7,092 nucleotides of DNA, taken from assembly GCA_900766795.1 (NCBI GenBank), contig CAAFWX010000343.1:1-7092 (forward strand). Direction: 5' to 3'. The translations under genes were made by a program, and so were the position numbers. This document shows positions 1 through 5,693 of this stretch, one piece after another. The notes below the pieces were generated by a model that saw only the letters and a list, made by a program, of their open reading frames with translations, was not told where the DNA came from and searched no databases. The DNA is from Oscillospiraceae bacterium. GTDB taxonomy: Bacteria > Bacillota_A > Clostridia > Oscillospirales > Ruminococcaceae. Position 1 is the first letter of the stretch; each line of letters starts with the position of its first letter.

Positions 1-866
1 ATTCTTACCGCCAGGGTTTCAAGACCTAAGTTAAGCAGGAAGGAGCTGTTAGCCGCAGGATAGCAGCCGAAATCCCTCATAAGCTGCATTCTTGCCTTTG
101 TAAGATAGGGAGCGGCGGGGTAATCTCTTGTGTAAACAGTTCCGTGGTAGCTTTCGTCAGGCTCGGTCATGCAGGGGAATTTGCCGTTTGTCCAGTCGAA
201 CTTGCCGCTGTCAACGATAACTCCGCCGACCTGTACTGCGTGTCCGTCCATGTATTTGGAGGTGGAGTGGATAACGATATCCGCGCCCCACTCGATAGGT
301 CTGCAAAGCACGGGGGTTGCGAAGGTGTTGTCGATAATGAGCGGAACGCCGTGCGCGTGAGCCACTCTTGCCCACATCTCAATGTCCAATACAGTGAGCG
401 CGGGATTTGCGAGGGTTTCGCCGAAAACAGCCTTGGTGTTGTCCTTGAACTTCTTGTTCAGTTCCTCCTCGGTGATATCGTTGTCAACCCATATGCACTC
501 AATGCCCATGCGCTTAAGGGTTACGCCGAAGAGGTTAATCGTACCGCCGTAGATGGAAGCGCTTGCGATAAAGCTGTCGCCCGCTTCGAGGATATTCAGG
601 ATAGACAGCAGGGACGCAGCCTGTCCGCTGGAGGTGCACATTGCGGCAACTCCGCCCTCGAGCGCCGCAATCTTCTTTTCAACGCAGTCGGTTGTGGGGT
701 TCTCGAAGCGTGAGTAGATAAGGCTCTTGGTGGGGTCGTCGAATACAGCCGCAACATCATCAGTGGAGTCGTATACATAGGTTGTGCTCTGCACAATAGG
801 CATTACTCTCGGTTCACCATTCTTCGGGGTGTAGCCCTCGTGCAAACATTTTGTTTCCATTTCCAT
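1..866 (-). CDS. metY: O-acetylhomoserine sulfhydrylase (O-acetylhomoserine aminocarboxypropyltransferase), 3' end missing
   Basis: This is a PLP-dependent enzyme of the Cys/Met metabolism family. It is expected in the cytosol, where it joins sulfide (or methanethiol) to O-acetylhomoserine to give homocysteine (or methionine). The 288 codons present begin MEMETKCLHEGYTPKNGEPR. Family hallmarks visible are YSRFENPT (residues 51-58, cofactor phosphate contact), TSSGQAA (78-84), the Asp of IIDNTFATP (D179, PLP ring contact) and the Schiff-base lysine in HSTSKYMDGHA (K204). The segment around 221-242 (GKFDWTNGKFP then PDESYHG) is typical of MetY rather than of cystathionine synthases or lyases. 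MetY proteins are usually about 420-430 residues, so roughly a third is beyond the left edge. The start at 866 is chosen because GGAAGGAAG lies 9 nt upstream; an ATG two codons later is the alternative. It has its own promoter and follows the transporter's terminator, so it is probably transcribed separately. Confidence 0.94.
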   Translation of the reverse strand, partial: MEMETKCLHEGYTPKNGEPRVMPIVQSTTYVYDSTDDVAAVFDDPTKSLIYSRFENPTTDCVEKKIAALEGGVAAMCTSSGQAASLLSILNILEAGDSFIASASIYGGTINLFGVTLKRMGIECIWVDNDITEEELNKKFKDNTKAVFGETLANPALTVLDIEMWARVAHAHGVPLIIDNTFATPVLCRPIEWGADIVIHSTSKYMDGHAVQVGGVIVDSGKFDWTNGKFPCMTEPDESYHGTVYTRDYPAAPYLTKARMQLMRDFGCYPAANSSFLLNLGLETLAVR

Positions 867-914
867 AAACTTAATCTTCCTTCCGTGATATATTCATTCG
901 CCCTGTTGGGCTGA

Positions 915-924
915 TGTGTACACA
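915..924. promoter_or_regulatory. TGTGTACACA palindrome in the metY leader, possible operator
   Basis: A perfect 10-bp palindrome, TGTGTACACA, lies just downstream of the predicted metY start site (about +8 to +17). This is a usual place for a repressor to block transcription. A short GCCC-TGTT-GGGC inverted repeat (900-911) follows it. No regulator can be named from the sequence, and a 10-bp palindrome can occur by chance. Confidence 0.3.
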
Positions 925-938
925 ACAATACATTTTAT

Positions 939-967
939 ATTGTAACACATTCCGCCGCAAAAAACAA
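939..967 (-). promoter_or_regulatory. Predicted sigma-A promoter of metY
   Basis: Read on the minus strand, a -35 TTGTTT (962-967) and a -10 TACAAT (939-944) are separated by 17 nt. Transcription would start near 932, giving a 5' leader of about 66 nt. That is too short for a SAM or T-box aptamer, and none was seen. The -35 is only moderately good; the -10 is one base from consensus. Confidence 0.6.
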
Positions 968-988
968 GTCCTTTATTACACTTTTGTC

Positions 989-1021
989 AAAAAAAGTGCA
1001 GACCGCCGTGAAGCGGTCTGC
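989..1021 (-). terminator. Rho-independent terminator of the transporter gene
   Basis: On the minus strand, GCAGACCGC (1021-1013) pairs perfectly over 9 bp with GCGGTCTGC (1006-998) around a 6-nt loop. After two bases comes a run of seven T (995-989). It begins 22 nt after the transporter stop codon and separates that gene from metY. Confidence 0.93.
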
Positions 1022-1043
1022 CTTGTTATGAATGTTCAGCAAA

Positions 1044-2435
1044 TCAGAGGTATCTCACATAGATGGTGATGGTGGATATAATCAGGACAATTATTGTTGC
1101 GGGGATAGCCGTCTTGCAGTACTTGCCCCAGCTAACCTTATGCCCTGCCTTGGTTGCGGTTTCAAGACCGACAACGTTTGCCGAAGCGCCGATAGGAGTT
1201 GCCGAGCCGCCAACGTCCGTACCCATTGCAAGCGCCCATGCAAGCACATGCAGGTCGATTCCCGCAGTAGCCGCAATCGACTGAATAACGGGAACCATTG
1301 TCGCAGAGAACGGGATATTGTCCACAACAGCCGAAGCAATGCCCGAAACCCAGATGATAATTGCAATCATAATCATGATATTTCCGCCGCTGACGTTTTC
1401 GATGAAGTTTGCAACAGCGACAAGAACACCCGTCTGCTCAAGACCTCCGACAACCACGAAAAGTCCGATAAAGAACAGCAGCGTCTTATAGTCAACGCCT
1501 TTCAAGACGTCCTTGATGTGGTGAAGCGAGGTGAGGATAGTTGCAAGCGCAACCACAACGCCGATAAACGCAACGGTAAGCCCCGTCATGGAGTGAGTAA
1601 CCAGCATGATAACCGCCGCACCGAAGATAACGCAGCTTACGGTGAAATCCTTCCACGAGGAAATTGCCGCAGTGGGCGCGGGGAAAGCGGAGGAGTCAAC
1701 GCTGCTTTCGCTCGCTTTCTTGAGGTCTTTTCTGAAAGCAAGGGAGAAGAAAATCACGACTGCCACAAGCGAAATCGCCATGATAAGACCGGTGTTCGTG
1801 AGGAAGTCGAAGAAAGAAAGTCCAAGCGCTGTACCGATGATGATGTTTGGCGGGTCGCCGCACATTGTCGCAGAGCCGCCGAGATTTGCACAGAAAATCT
1901 CCGACAAAATCATAGGCAGCGGGTCGAATTTCAGCATGGTTGCAAGCTCGATTGTGACAGCCGCAAGGAACAGTATAACCGTAATGCTGTCAATGAACAT
2001 TGCGAGCACAGATGACAGTACCATAAACGAAATAAACAACGGAACAACCTTATACTTTACAGCCTTTGCAAGCGTCATGCAAAGCCACTTGAAGAAGCCC
2101 GCGTGAGCCATGCCTTCAACCATGACCATCATTCCCGCGATAAAGATGATAGTTGCCCAGTTGATGCCTGCGACCTCGCTCTCAGCCTCGGAAGCCGCAT
2201 ACCAGAAATCAAGCTTGAAAATGCTCTCGACGTTAAGGGTCTTTAGGATAGAGCTTCCTGCCGTGCCCCAGTCGCCGCCGACAGCTCCGATTCCGATAAC
2301 AAACACGAAAATGAGCGCCACCACAGCCGCAGAAAGCGTAATAATGTGCTTCGGAACCTTGATTTTTTGTTCGATGATGATACATATAAACATCGCAACA
2401 AAGACAACAACAGCAGCTATCTGTGCAAATGTCAT
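1044..2435 (-). CDS. ArsB/NhaD-family (SLC13/IT superfamily) membrane transporter
   Basis: This is a polytopic inner-membrane transporter of 463 residues, related to NhaD Na+/H+ antiporters and to the ArsB/P-protein group. It begins MTFAQIAAVV. About 11-13 hydrophobic segments can be seen, for example 6-22, 31-52, 94-111, 132-160, 215-233, 265-281, 285-301, 318-340, 351-370 and 443-461. Two related halves carry matching signatures. The first has AMFIDSIT (145-152) and NLGGSATMCGDPPNIIIG (184-201); the second has SAVVDNIPFSATM (368-380) and GTDVGGSATPIGASANVVG (405-423). Paired GGSAT...N motifs of this kind mark the family and its transport site. Substrate cannot be read from sequence; Na+/H+ or Li+/H+ antiport is the leading guess, with anion or carboxylate export the alternative. 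The start at 2435 is supported by GGGAGG 8 nt upstream. The gene is monocistronic, with its own promoter, structured leader and terminator. Confidence 0.9.
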   Translation of the reverse strand: MTFAQIAAVVVFVAMFICIIIEQKIKVPKHIITLSAAVVALIFVFVIGIGAVGGDWGTAGSSILKTLNVESIFKLDFWYAASEAESEVAGINWATIIFIAGMMVMVEGMAHAGFFKWLCMTLAKAVKYKVVPLFISFMVLSSVLAMFIDSITVILFLAAVTIELATMLKFDPLPMILSEIFCANLGGSATMCGDPPNIIIGTALGLSFFDFLTNTGLIMAISLVAVVIFFSLAFRKDLKKASESSVDSSAFPAPTAAISSWKDFTVSCVIFGAAVIMLVTHSMTGLTVAFIGVVVALATILTSLHHIKDVLKGVDYKTLLFFIGLFVVVGGLEQTGVLVAVANFIENVSGGNIMIMIAIIIWVSGIASAVVDNIPFSATMVPVIQSIAATAGIDLHVLAWALAMGTDVGGSATPIGASANVVGLETATKAGHKVSWGKYCKTAIPATIIVLIISTITIYVRYL

Positions 2436-2546
2436 ATAAAAAACCTCCCATGAGCCGTTTTTCGGCCTCTTTTTGTTACATAGAAAAATTCTCCTCGGAA
2501 GCCTCAGACGTACATCGGCTCGGGAGAATCACCATCTATGTCATTA
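2436..2546 (-). promoter_or_regulatory. Structured 5' leader of the transporter gene, candidate translational riboswitch
   Basis: This is the untranslated leader between the predicted start site (about 2546) and the transporter ATG. A nested fold is visible. The outer stem is 2535-2541 with 2478-2484 (ACATAGA/TCTATGT, 7 bp), the middle stem 2523-2529 with 2488-2494 (ATTCTCC/GGAGAAT, 7 bp), and the inner stem 2517-2521 with 2499-2503 (5 bp including one G-U) closing a 13-nt loop. A separate hairpin with an A5 loop follows (2463-2469 with 2452-2457, one bulge). A competing helix pairs CTCCCGAGCCG (2526-2516) with CGGCTC-AT-GGGAG (2457-2445), 11 pairs with a 2-nt bulge. It would bury the Shine-Dalgarno GGGAGG (2449-2444) while destroying the middle and inner stems and the A5 hairpin. 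These pairings are seen directly; that they form a ligand-controlled switch is inference. The class was not recognised. No U-tract follows the hairpin directly, so translational control is more likely than transcriptional. Confidence 0.6.
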
Positions 2547-2552
2547 GTCATA

Positions 2553-2581
2553 ATTTTAACACAATCACGAACAAAAGTCAA
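2553..2581 (-). promoter_or_regulatory. Strong sigma-A promoter of the transporter gene
   Basis: On the minus strand, TTGACT (2581-2576) and TAAAAT (2558-2553) are separated by exactly 17 nt, and each differs from consensus by one base. The start site would be near 2546, about 5 nt before the outer stem of the leader RNA. This supports the leader as a real transcript that begins with the folded element. Confidence 0.82.
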
Positions 2582-2747
2582 GCAAAATCACGTTGTAATT
2601 TATTCAAAAATATCTGCCCGAACGCAGCCAATTTTGACTATATTTACACAAAATGCTCCCAATGTGTGACAACATGTGGTCATATTTTAGCATTCTATCC
2701 TTTTTATGGATTTTCCAAATGCACTCTCTGACGGAAAAGCATGTGTG
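2582..2747. other. AT-rich intergenic spacer with a near-palindrome
   Basis: No convincing coding sequence was found between the ThuA-gene terminator and the transporter promoter. The only structure seen is a 16-bp imperfect palindrome at 2667-2682 (TGACAACATGTGGTCA, one mismatched pair, ACATGT core). A minus-strand extended -10 sequence, TGCTAAAAT (2692-2684), lies next to it without a good -35. A weak upstream promoter with an operator over its start site is possible but unproven. Confidence 0.4.
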
Positions 2748-2775
2748 AAAAAAAGCCGCTGTTATTCCAGCGGCT
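2748..2775 (-). terminator. Rho-independent terminator of the sigma/sugar-enzyme operon, overlapping a stop codon
   Basis: On the minus strand, AGCCGCTG (2775-2768) pairs perfectly over 8 bp with CAGCGGCT (2761-2754) around a 6-nt loop. A run of T follows (2754-2748). The 5' arm lies in the last codons of the ThuA-like gene, and its TAA stop (2764-2762) lies in the loop. Confidence 0.9.
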
Positions 2776-3475
2776 CGGGATTTGTGACGGGGATTGCAAA
2801 GCCCTCGCGCTTTGCGGGACATGCCCAGCGCACAGCATTAAGGATAATCCGCTGAACGTTCGGGTCGTGATAGGTGGGGTATTCCTCATGACCGGGCTGA
2901 AAGTAGAAAATCCGTCCTGCACCGCGACGGAAGGTCACTCCGCTTCTGAACACTTCACCCCCGCGAAACCACCCCATAAACACCGTTTCCGACGGCTCGG
3001 GAATATCGAACGGCTCGCCGTACATCTCCTCGTGTTCAAGCTCAAAGTGCTCGGGAACACCTGCGGCAATCGGGTGCGAGGGAACGCAGCACCACACGCG
3101 CTCCTTGTCGCCATGCCGCCATTTCAGGTTGCAGGACGTACCCATCAGCGCGCGGAAAACCTTGCTGTGGTGCGCGGAATGAAGCGGAATGAAGCCCATT
3201 CCCTCGTTCACACGGCGGGTTACTCGGCTGACTGTTTCGTCCGTCACCTCGCCGTGCGCCATGTGCCCCCACCAGATAAGCACGTCTGTCTGCGAAAGAA
3301 TTTCCTCTGTAATCCCCTGCTGCGGGGAATCAAGCGTTGCACACTTTACGTTAATTTCCTCGTCAGCAGACAGAAAATCGGCAATGCACCCGTGGATTCC
3401 CTTAGGATAAATTGCCGCAACAGCGGGCTGGATTCTTTCGTGGATATTCTCATTCCAGACAAGTACGTTTATCAT
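2762..3475 (-). CDS. ThuA-like protein (trehalose utilization domain family)
   Basis: This 237-residue protein has the ThuA-like fold, related to class I glutamine amidotransferases, and shows no signal peptide or membrane segment. It begins MINVLVWNEN. Family motifs are IWWGHMAHGEV (67-77), the His-rich GFIPLHSAHHSKVF (94-107), SHPIAAGVPEHF (133-144), MYGEPF (151-156) and PGHEEYPTYHDPNVQRI (194-210). The domain fills the whole protein, as is usual for short bacterial members. ThuA proteins are linked to disaccharide and keto-sugar catabolism, but the reaction is not settled, so the sugar role is family-level knowledge. The upstream ATG at 3493 would overlap the previous stop as ATGA but has no ribosome binding site. 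The ATG at 3475 has AGGAG 6 nt upstream and starts right at the first beta strand, so it is preferred. It is the last gene of the operon, 14 nt after the TIM-barrel gene. Confidence 0.87.
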   Translation of the reverse strand: MINVLVWNENIHERIQPAVAAIYPKGIHGCIADFLSADEEINVKCATLDSPQQGITEEILSQTDVLIWWGHMAHGEVTDETVSRVTRRVNEGMGFIPLHSAHHSKVFRALMGTSCNLKWRHGDKERVWCCVPSHPIAAGVPEHFELEHEEMYGEPFDIPEPSETVFMGWFRGGEVFRSGVTFRRGAGRIFYFQPGHEEYPTYHDPNVQRIILNAVRWACPAKREGFAIPVTNPEPLE

Positions 3476-3489
3476 AGTTTTCTCCTGTG

Positions 3490-4320
3490 TCATTCTGAAA
3501 GTACGCTGCGGACAAACTCCGCGGAGGACTTCATATACTCAAGCTGATTGACGGCTCCGAAATGCTCCACGGAAAGCGAGCCGCAATAGCCGTCTGTTTT
3601 CAGCGTTTCCAAAAGCTGCGCAATGCCGATAAAGCCGCCGCCGACTTCGCTCGGGTACATCACCCTGCCCGAAAGGTCGGCTTTTGCGTTTGAGCCGTCA
3701 GGATTGCTGCGGGAAGCGTCCCACGAGCGGTCTTTCAGATGAACGTGGGACACATATTTTTGCAGACGGGAATAGGCTTCGGCTGCGCTTTCGAGCGAAT
3801 AGGCAAAATTCCCCGTATCAAAGGTAAAGCCCAGACCCTCAACATTCTTCAAAAAATACTCCAACCCCGAGATGGTGGAATAGGGTGCGCTGCAGTCGTC
3901 GAAATCCTCAAGCGACACTACAACTCCATATTCCTTTGCACGCAGGCACATCTCCGTCAGAAGCTCACACATTCTTTCGCATACGGACATTCTATCCTCG
4001 CCGTCATGCACAAACCCGGGGATAGCAAGCACATGCTTCGCCCCGAAAAATGCAGCGGTTTCAAGGCACTCGTCAATCTGTTTCAGGCTTTCTTCGCGCG
4101 GCGCGTTCGGAAAGTCGAACATGCGATAAACGGACGAAACGGACAACCCGCAGCCGTCAAGCATCGCCTTTGTTTTGGCGCGGTCGGAAAGCCGCCAATG
4201 GTCGCACTCCAGCCCGTCATAGCCGAAGCTTTTCGCAAGAGAAAGACACTTTTCAACGCTGTATCCTGTCTGCGAGGAAGCCTCAAATATATGCTCATAG
4301 AAAATATTCAGTATGTTCAT
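3490..4320 (-). CDS. Sugar phosphate isomerase/epimerase-like TIM-barrel protein (xylose isomerase-like domain)
   Basis: This 276-residue cytosolic protein belongs to the AP endonuclease 2/xylose isomerase-like TIM-barrel superfamily. Members isomerise, epimerise or dehydrate sugars, inositols and keto-sugars with a divalent metal. The four expected metal ligands are present in order: E138 in VSLEDF, D168 in FTFDTGN, H194 in SHVHLKD and E252 in LSVEHF. The N-terminal strand, GYDGLECD (33-40) and KHVLAIPGF (95-103) also fit. Length is usual for the family. The start is set at 4320 because its ATG overlaps the previous gene's stop as ATGA, with AAGGA 6 nt upstream. A longer reading from 4365 would run far into the upstream gene and add residues unlike the family. 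The overlap implies translational coupling to the membrane protein. The substrate cannot be deduced; the ThuA-like neighbour suggests a sugar or keto-sugar. Confidence 0.87.
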   Translation of the reverse strand: MNILNIFYEHIFEASSQTGYSVEKCLSLAKSFGYDGLECDHWRLSDRAKTKAMLDGCGLSVSSVYRMFDFPNAPREESLKQIDECLETAAFFGAKHVLAIPGFVHDGEDRMSVCERMCELLTEMCLRAKEYGVVVSLEDFDDCSAPYSTISGLEYFLKNVEGLGFTFDTGNFAYSLESAAEAYSRLQKYVSHVHLKDRSWDASRSNPDGSNAKADLSGRVMYPSEVGGGFIGIAQLLETLKTDGYCGSLSVEHFGAVNQLEYMKSSAEFVRSVLSE

Positions 4321-4985
4321 TGATTTTCCTTTGAAAAGCCCTCCAAAACCTTGTCTACGGTGCACTGCTCCATTCCCTGCGCGAGCGCATTAAGCTGCTC
4401 GATGGAAAAAGTCCCCGAAAGCTGGAGAAAATAGTCGCCGTTGTCCCATGACAAAAGCTTCTCACTGTCGTTGTCAACATAAAAGCCCTGATTACCGTTG
4501 ACTTCTGTTTTGACGGCAGGCGCCCTGCTTGTGCCAACGTTGCAGCGGAAGCCGTTCTTCACATACATGCTGAAATGCAGGCGCTCCTCGCCGTTCTCCC
4601 AAACAAAGTACACGCTTTGCTGCCCGACCTCGGCTTCGGTCAGCCGAAAGCCCTCTGCCAAGGGAAGCTGATACGCATAGAAAATTCTCTCGGGAGAATC
4701 GCTTTCCACAAAGCTCACCTCAAGGCAAACGCCTCGCTGTCTGAGCCGCATATCGCCGCTCGGCGAGCCAATTCCCGTAAGGCTGAGAACAAGAAATCCC
4801 GCCGCAATAATAACCGACGCGACAGCCGCCCGCTTCACCGATACATTCTTATTAGCCCGCCTGCGAAGCAGCCCGCCCATCGTTCGTTCAAAGCGCTTTG
4901 AGAACTGCGGCTCGACTTTCATGTCAATTGTCGAAAACACCTTTTCATCAAGGGTTTTGTCAAACGCAGTCTTTAACTCATTCAT
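4317..4985 (-). CDS. Single-pass membrane protein with DUF4367-like C-terminal domain, probable anti-sigma factor
   Basis: This 222-residue protein begins MNELKTAFDK. It has a charged cytosolic N-terminus (about 1-52) rich in basic residues near the end (RRRANKNVSVKR), one membrane helix (about 53-72, AAVASVIIAAGFLVLSLTGI) and an extracytoplasmic domain (about 73-222). The C-terminal part, with GNQGFYV, KLLSWDNGDYFLQLSG and EQLNALAQGM, resembles DUF4367, which is often found in Firmicutes proteins encoded next to ECF sigma factors. The likely role is to hold the sigma factor inactive through the N-terminal segment and release it on an outside signal; this is inferred from order and topology. 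No HxxxCxxC zinc anti-sigma motif is present. The start overlaps the sigma gene's end by 8 bases (ATGAATGA), with GGAG/AGGGG sequences just upstream, implying translational coupling and matched dosage. Confidence 0.82.
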   Translation of the reverse strand: MNELKTAFDKTLDEKVFSTIDMKVEPQFSKRFERTMGGLLRRRANKNVSVKRAAVASVIIAAGFLVLSLTGIGSPSGDMRLRQRGVCLEVSFVESDSPERIFYAYQLPLAEGFRLTEAEVGQQSVYFVWENGEERLHFSMYVKNGFRCNVGTSRAPAVKTEVNGNQGFYVDNDSEKLLSWDNGDYFLQLSGTFSIEQLNALAQGMEQCTVDKVLEGFSKENQ

Positions 4986-5499
4986 ACCCCTGCTCCTTCA
5001 AAATCTTTCTGAGTTGTTTTCTTGCACGCAGCGCGCGGGATTTTGCATTGTCGTAGGAAATCCCTAAAAGCTGCGCCGCTTCTTTGAGAGAATAGCTTTC
5101 GCAAGCGGTCAGAAAGAGAATGTCATAGTATTTATCGGGAAGCTGCCGCAAAGCGCTGCACAGCTGCTCCTCACCAAGCTTTGAAAGAACAAGCTCCTCG
5201 GCGGAATCGCTCGGCGCCGCGATGTCCTCGGTAAGCTCAGAGGTTATCTCGCGGTTCAGTCTGCGCGCCATGTTTATGGAGATGTTTCTCGCCACAATGA
5301 CAGAAAACGCGCGGGTTCGCGGGCTGTCAATGTCAGAGATTTTGTCAAGGTTGCGCTCAATGCGGACGAAGGCCTCCTGAACTGCGTCTTCCGTATCCTG
5401 ATGGTTGTGCAGAATCGAATAGGCGGCACGGTACATATCCGAGCAATAGAGCCGATAGAGCTTTTCAAAGCGGGTGTTGGGTGAGATGTCAGCCGGCAT
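4978..5499 (-). CDS. ECF-type RNA polymerase sigma-70 family factor
   Basis: This 173-residue alternative sigma factor has only regions 2 and 4, as in the ECF group. Region 2 spans about 11-82: FEKLYRLYCSDMYRAAYSIL, then DTEDAVQEAFVRIERNLDKI (core binding), then AFSVIVARNISINMARR (promoter -10 recognition side). Region 4 spans about 107-168, with LRQLPDKYYDILFL and a helix-turn-helix in YSLKEAAQLLGISYDNAKSRALRARKQLRKIL for the -35 element. The linker (83-106) is acidic and poorly conserved. Length is typical. The start at 5499 has AAAGGAAG 9 nt upstream. It is the first gene of the four-gene unit, overlapping the putative anti-sigma gene by 8 bases. Regulon and signal cannot be read from the window. 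Confidence 0.94.
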   Translation of the reverse strand: MPADISPNTRFEKLYRLYCSDMYRAAYSILHNHQDTEDAVQEAFVRIERNLDKISDIDSPRTRAFSVIVARNISINMARRLNREITSELTEDIAAPSDSAEELVLSKLGEEQLCSALRQLPDKYYDILFLTACESYSLKEAAQLLGISYDNAKSRALRARKQLRKILKEQGYE

Positions 5500-5562
5500 G
5501 TGTTTTGTCTTCCTTTATTGAAATGTTGAGCAAAGCGATGAAAATAATTTGCTGTCATATTA

Positions 5563-5591
5563 ATTATAACGCTCCGGTGACAAAAATTCAA
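5563..5591 (-). promoter_or_regulatory. Sigma-A promoter of the ECF sigma operon
   Basis: On the minus strand, TTGAAT (5591-5586) and a perfect TATAAT (5568-5563) are separated by 17 nt. The start would be near 5556, leaving a leader of about 56 nt with no evident structure. It lies downstream of the aspS terminator, so the operon has an independent start. Confidence 0.8.
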
Positions 5592-5618
5592 GACATAAGA
5601 GATTACATTTCGGTTACA
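5592..5618 (-). promoter_or_regulatory. Possible ECF-type promoter overlapping upstream of the sigma-A promoter
   Basis: On the minus strand, TGTAAC (5618-5613), a good match to the AAC-type -35 of ECF sigma factors, is followed 17 nt later by TGTC (5595-5592), one base from the common CGTC -10. ECF factors often transcribe their own gene, so this could be an autoregulatory site. The match is short and the -10 imperfect. Confidence 0.3.
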
Positions 5619-5651
5619 AAATCAGAGCTTTGGGCGAAAAGAAAATTTCCG

Positions 5652-5686
5652 AAAAAAACCACCATCCGCATTAAACGAATGGTGGT
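5652..5686 (-). terminator. Rho-independent terminator of aspS
   Basis: On the minus strand, ACCACCAT (5686-5679) pairs perfectly over 8 bp with ATGGTGGT (5665-5658), with a further CG/CG pairing inside after one mismatch. A run of seven T (5658-5652) follows. It begins 7 nt after the aspS stop and separates aspS from the sigma operon. Confidence 0.92.
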
Positions 5687-5693
5687 AGGATTA

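Noticed and set aside
144..713. 189-codon open reading frame on the plus strand
   Set aside because: It is antisense to metY, which is clearly coding on the minus strand with all PLP-enzyme motifs.
962..990. TTGACA (990-985, minus strand) as the metY -35
   Set aside because: It is a perfect -35 hexamer but lies in the terminator's T-tract, and the sequence 17 nt downstream (TTGTTT) is not a usable -10. TTGTTT-17-TACAAT fits better.
1032..2015. 327-codon open reading frame on the plus strand
   Set aside because: It is antisense to the transporter gene. The product is unusually rich in N, C, H, R and D with no domain-like pattern, as expected of a shadow frame.
2436..2546. Direct assignment of the transporter leader to a named riboswitch class (fluoride, Mn2+, TPP, lysine, SAM, ydaO)
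   Set aside because: The conserved core sequences I remember for these classes are not present in recognisable form. The element is left unclassified until a covariance search is done.
3476..3493. Upstream ATG (3493) as start of the ThuA-like gene
   Set aside because: It would form an ATGA overlap but lacks a ribosome binding site. AGGAG is correctly spaced before the ATG at 3475, where the family's first strand begins.
2741..3547. 268-codon open reading frame on the plus strand
   Set aside because: It covers the ThuA-like gene in antisense and shows no recognisable domain.
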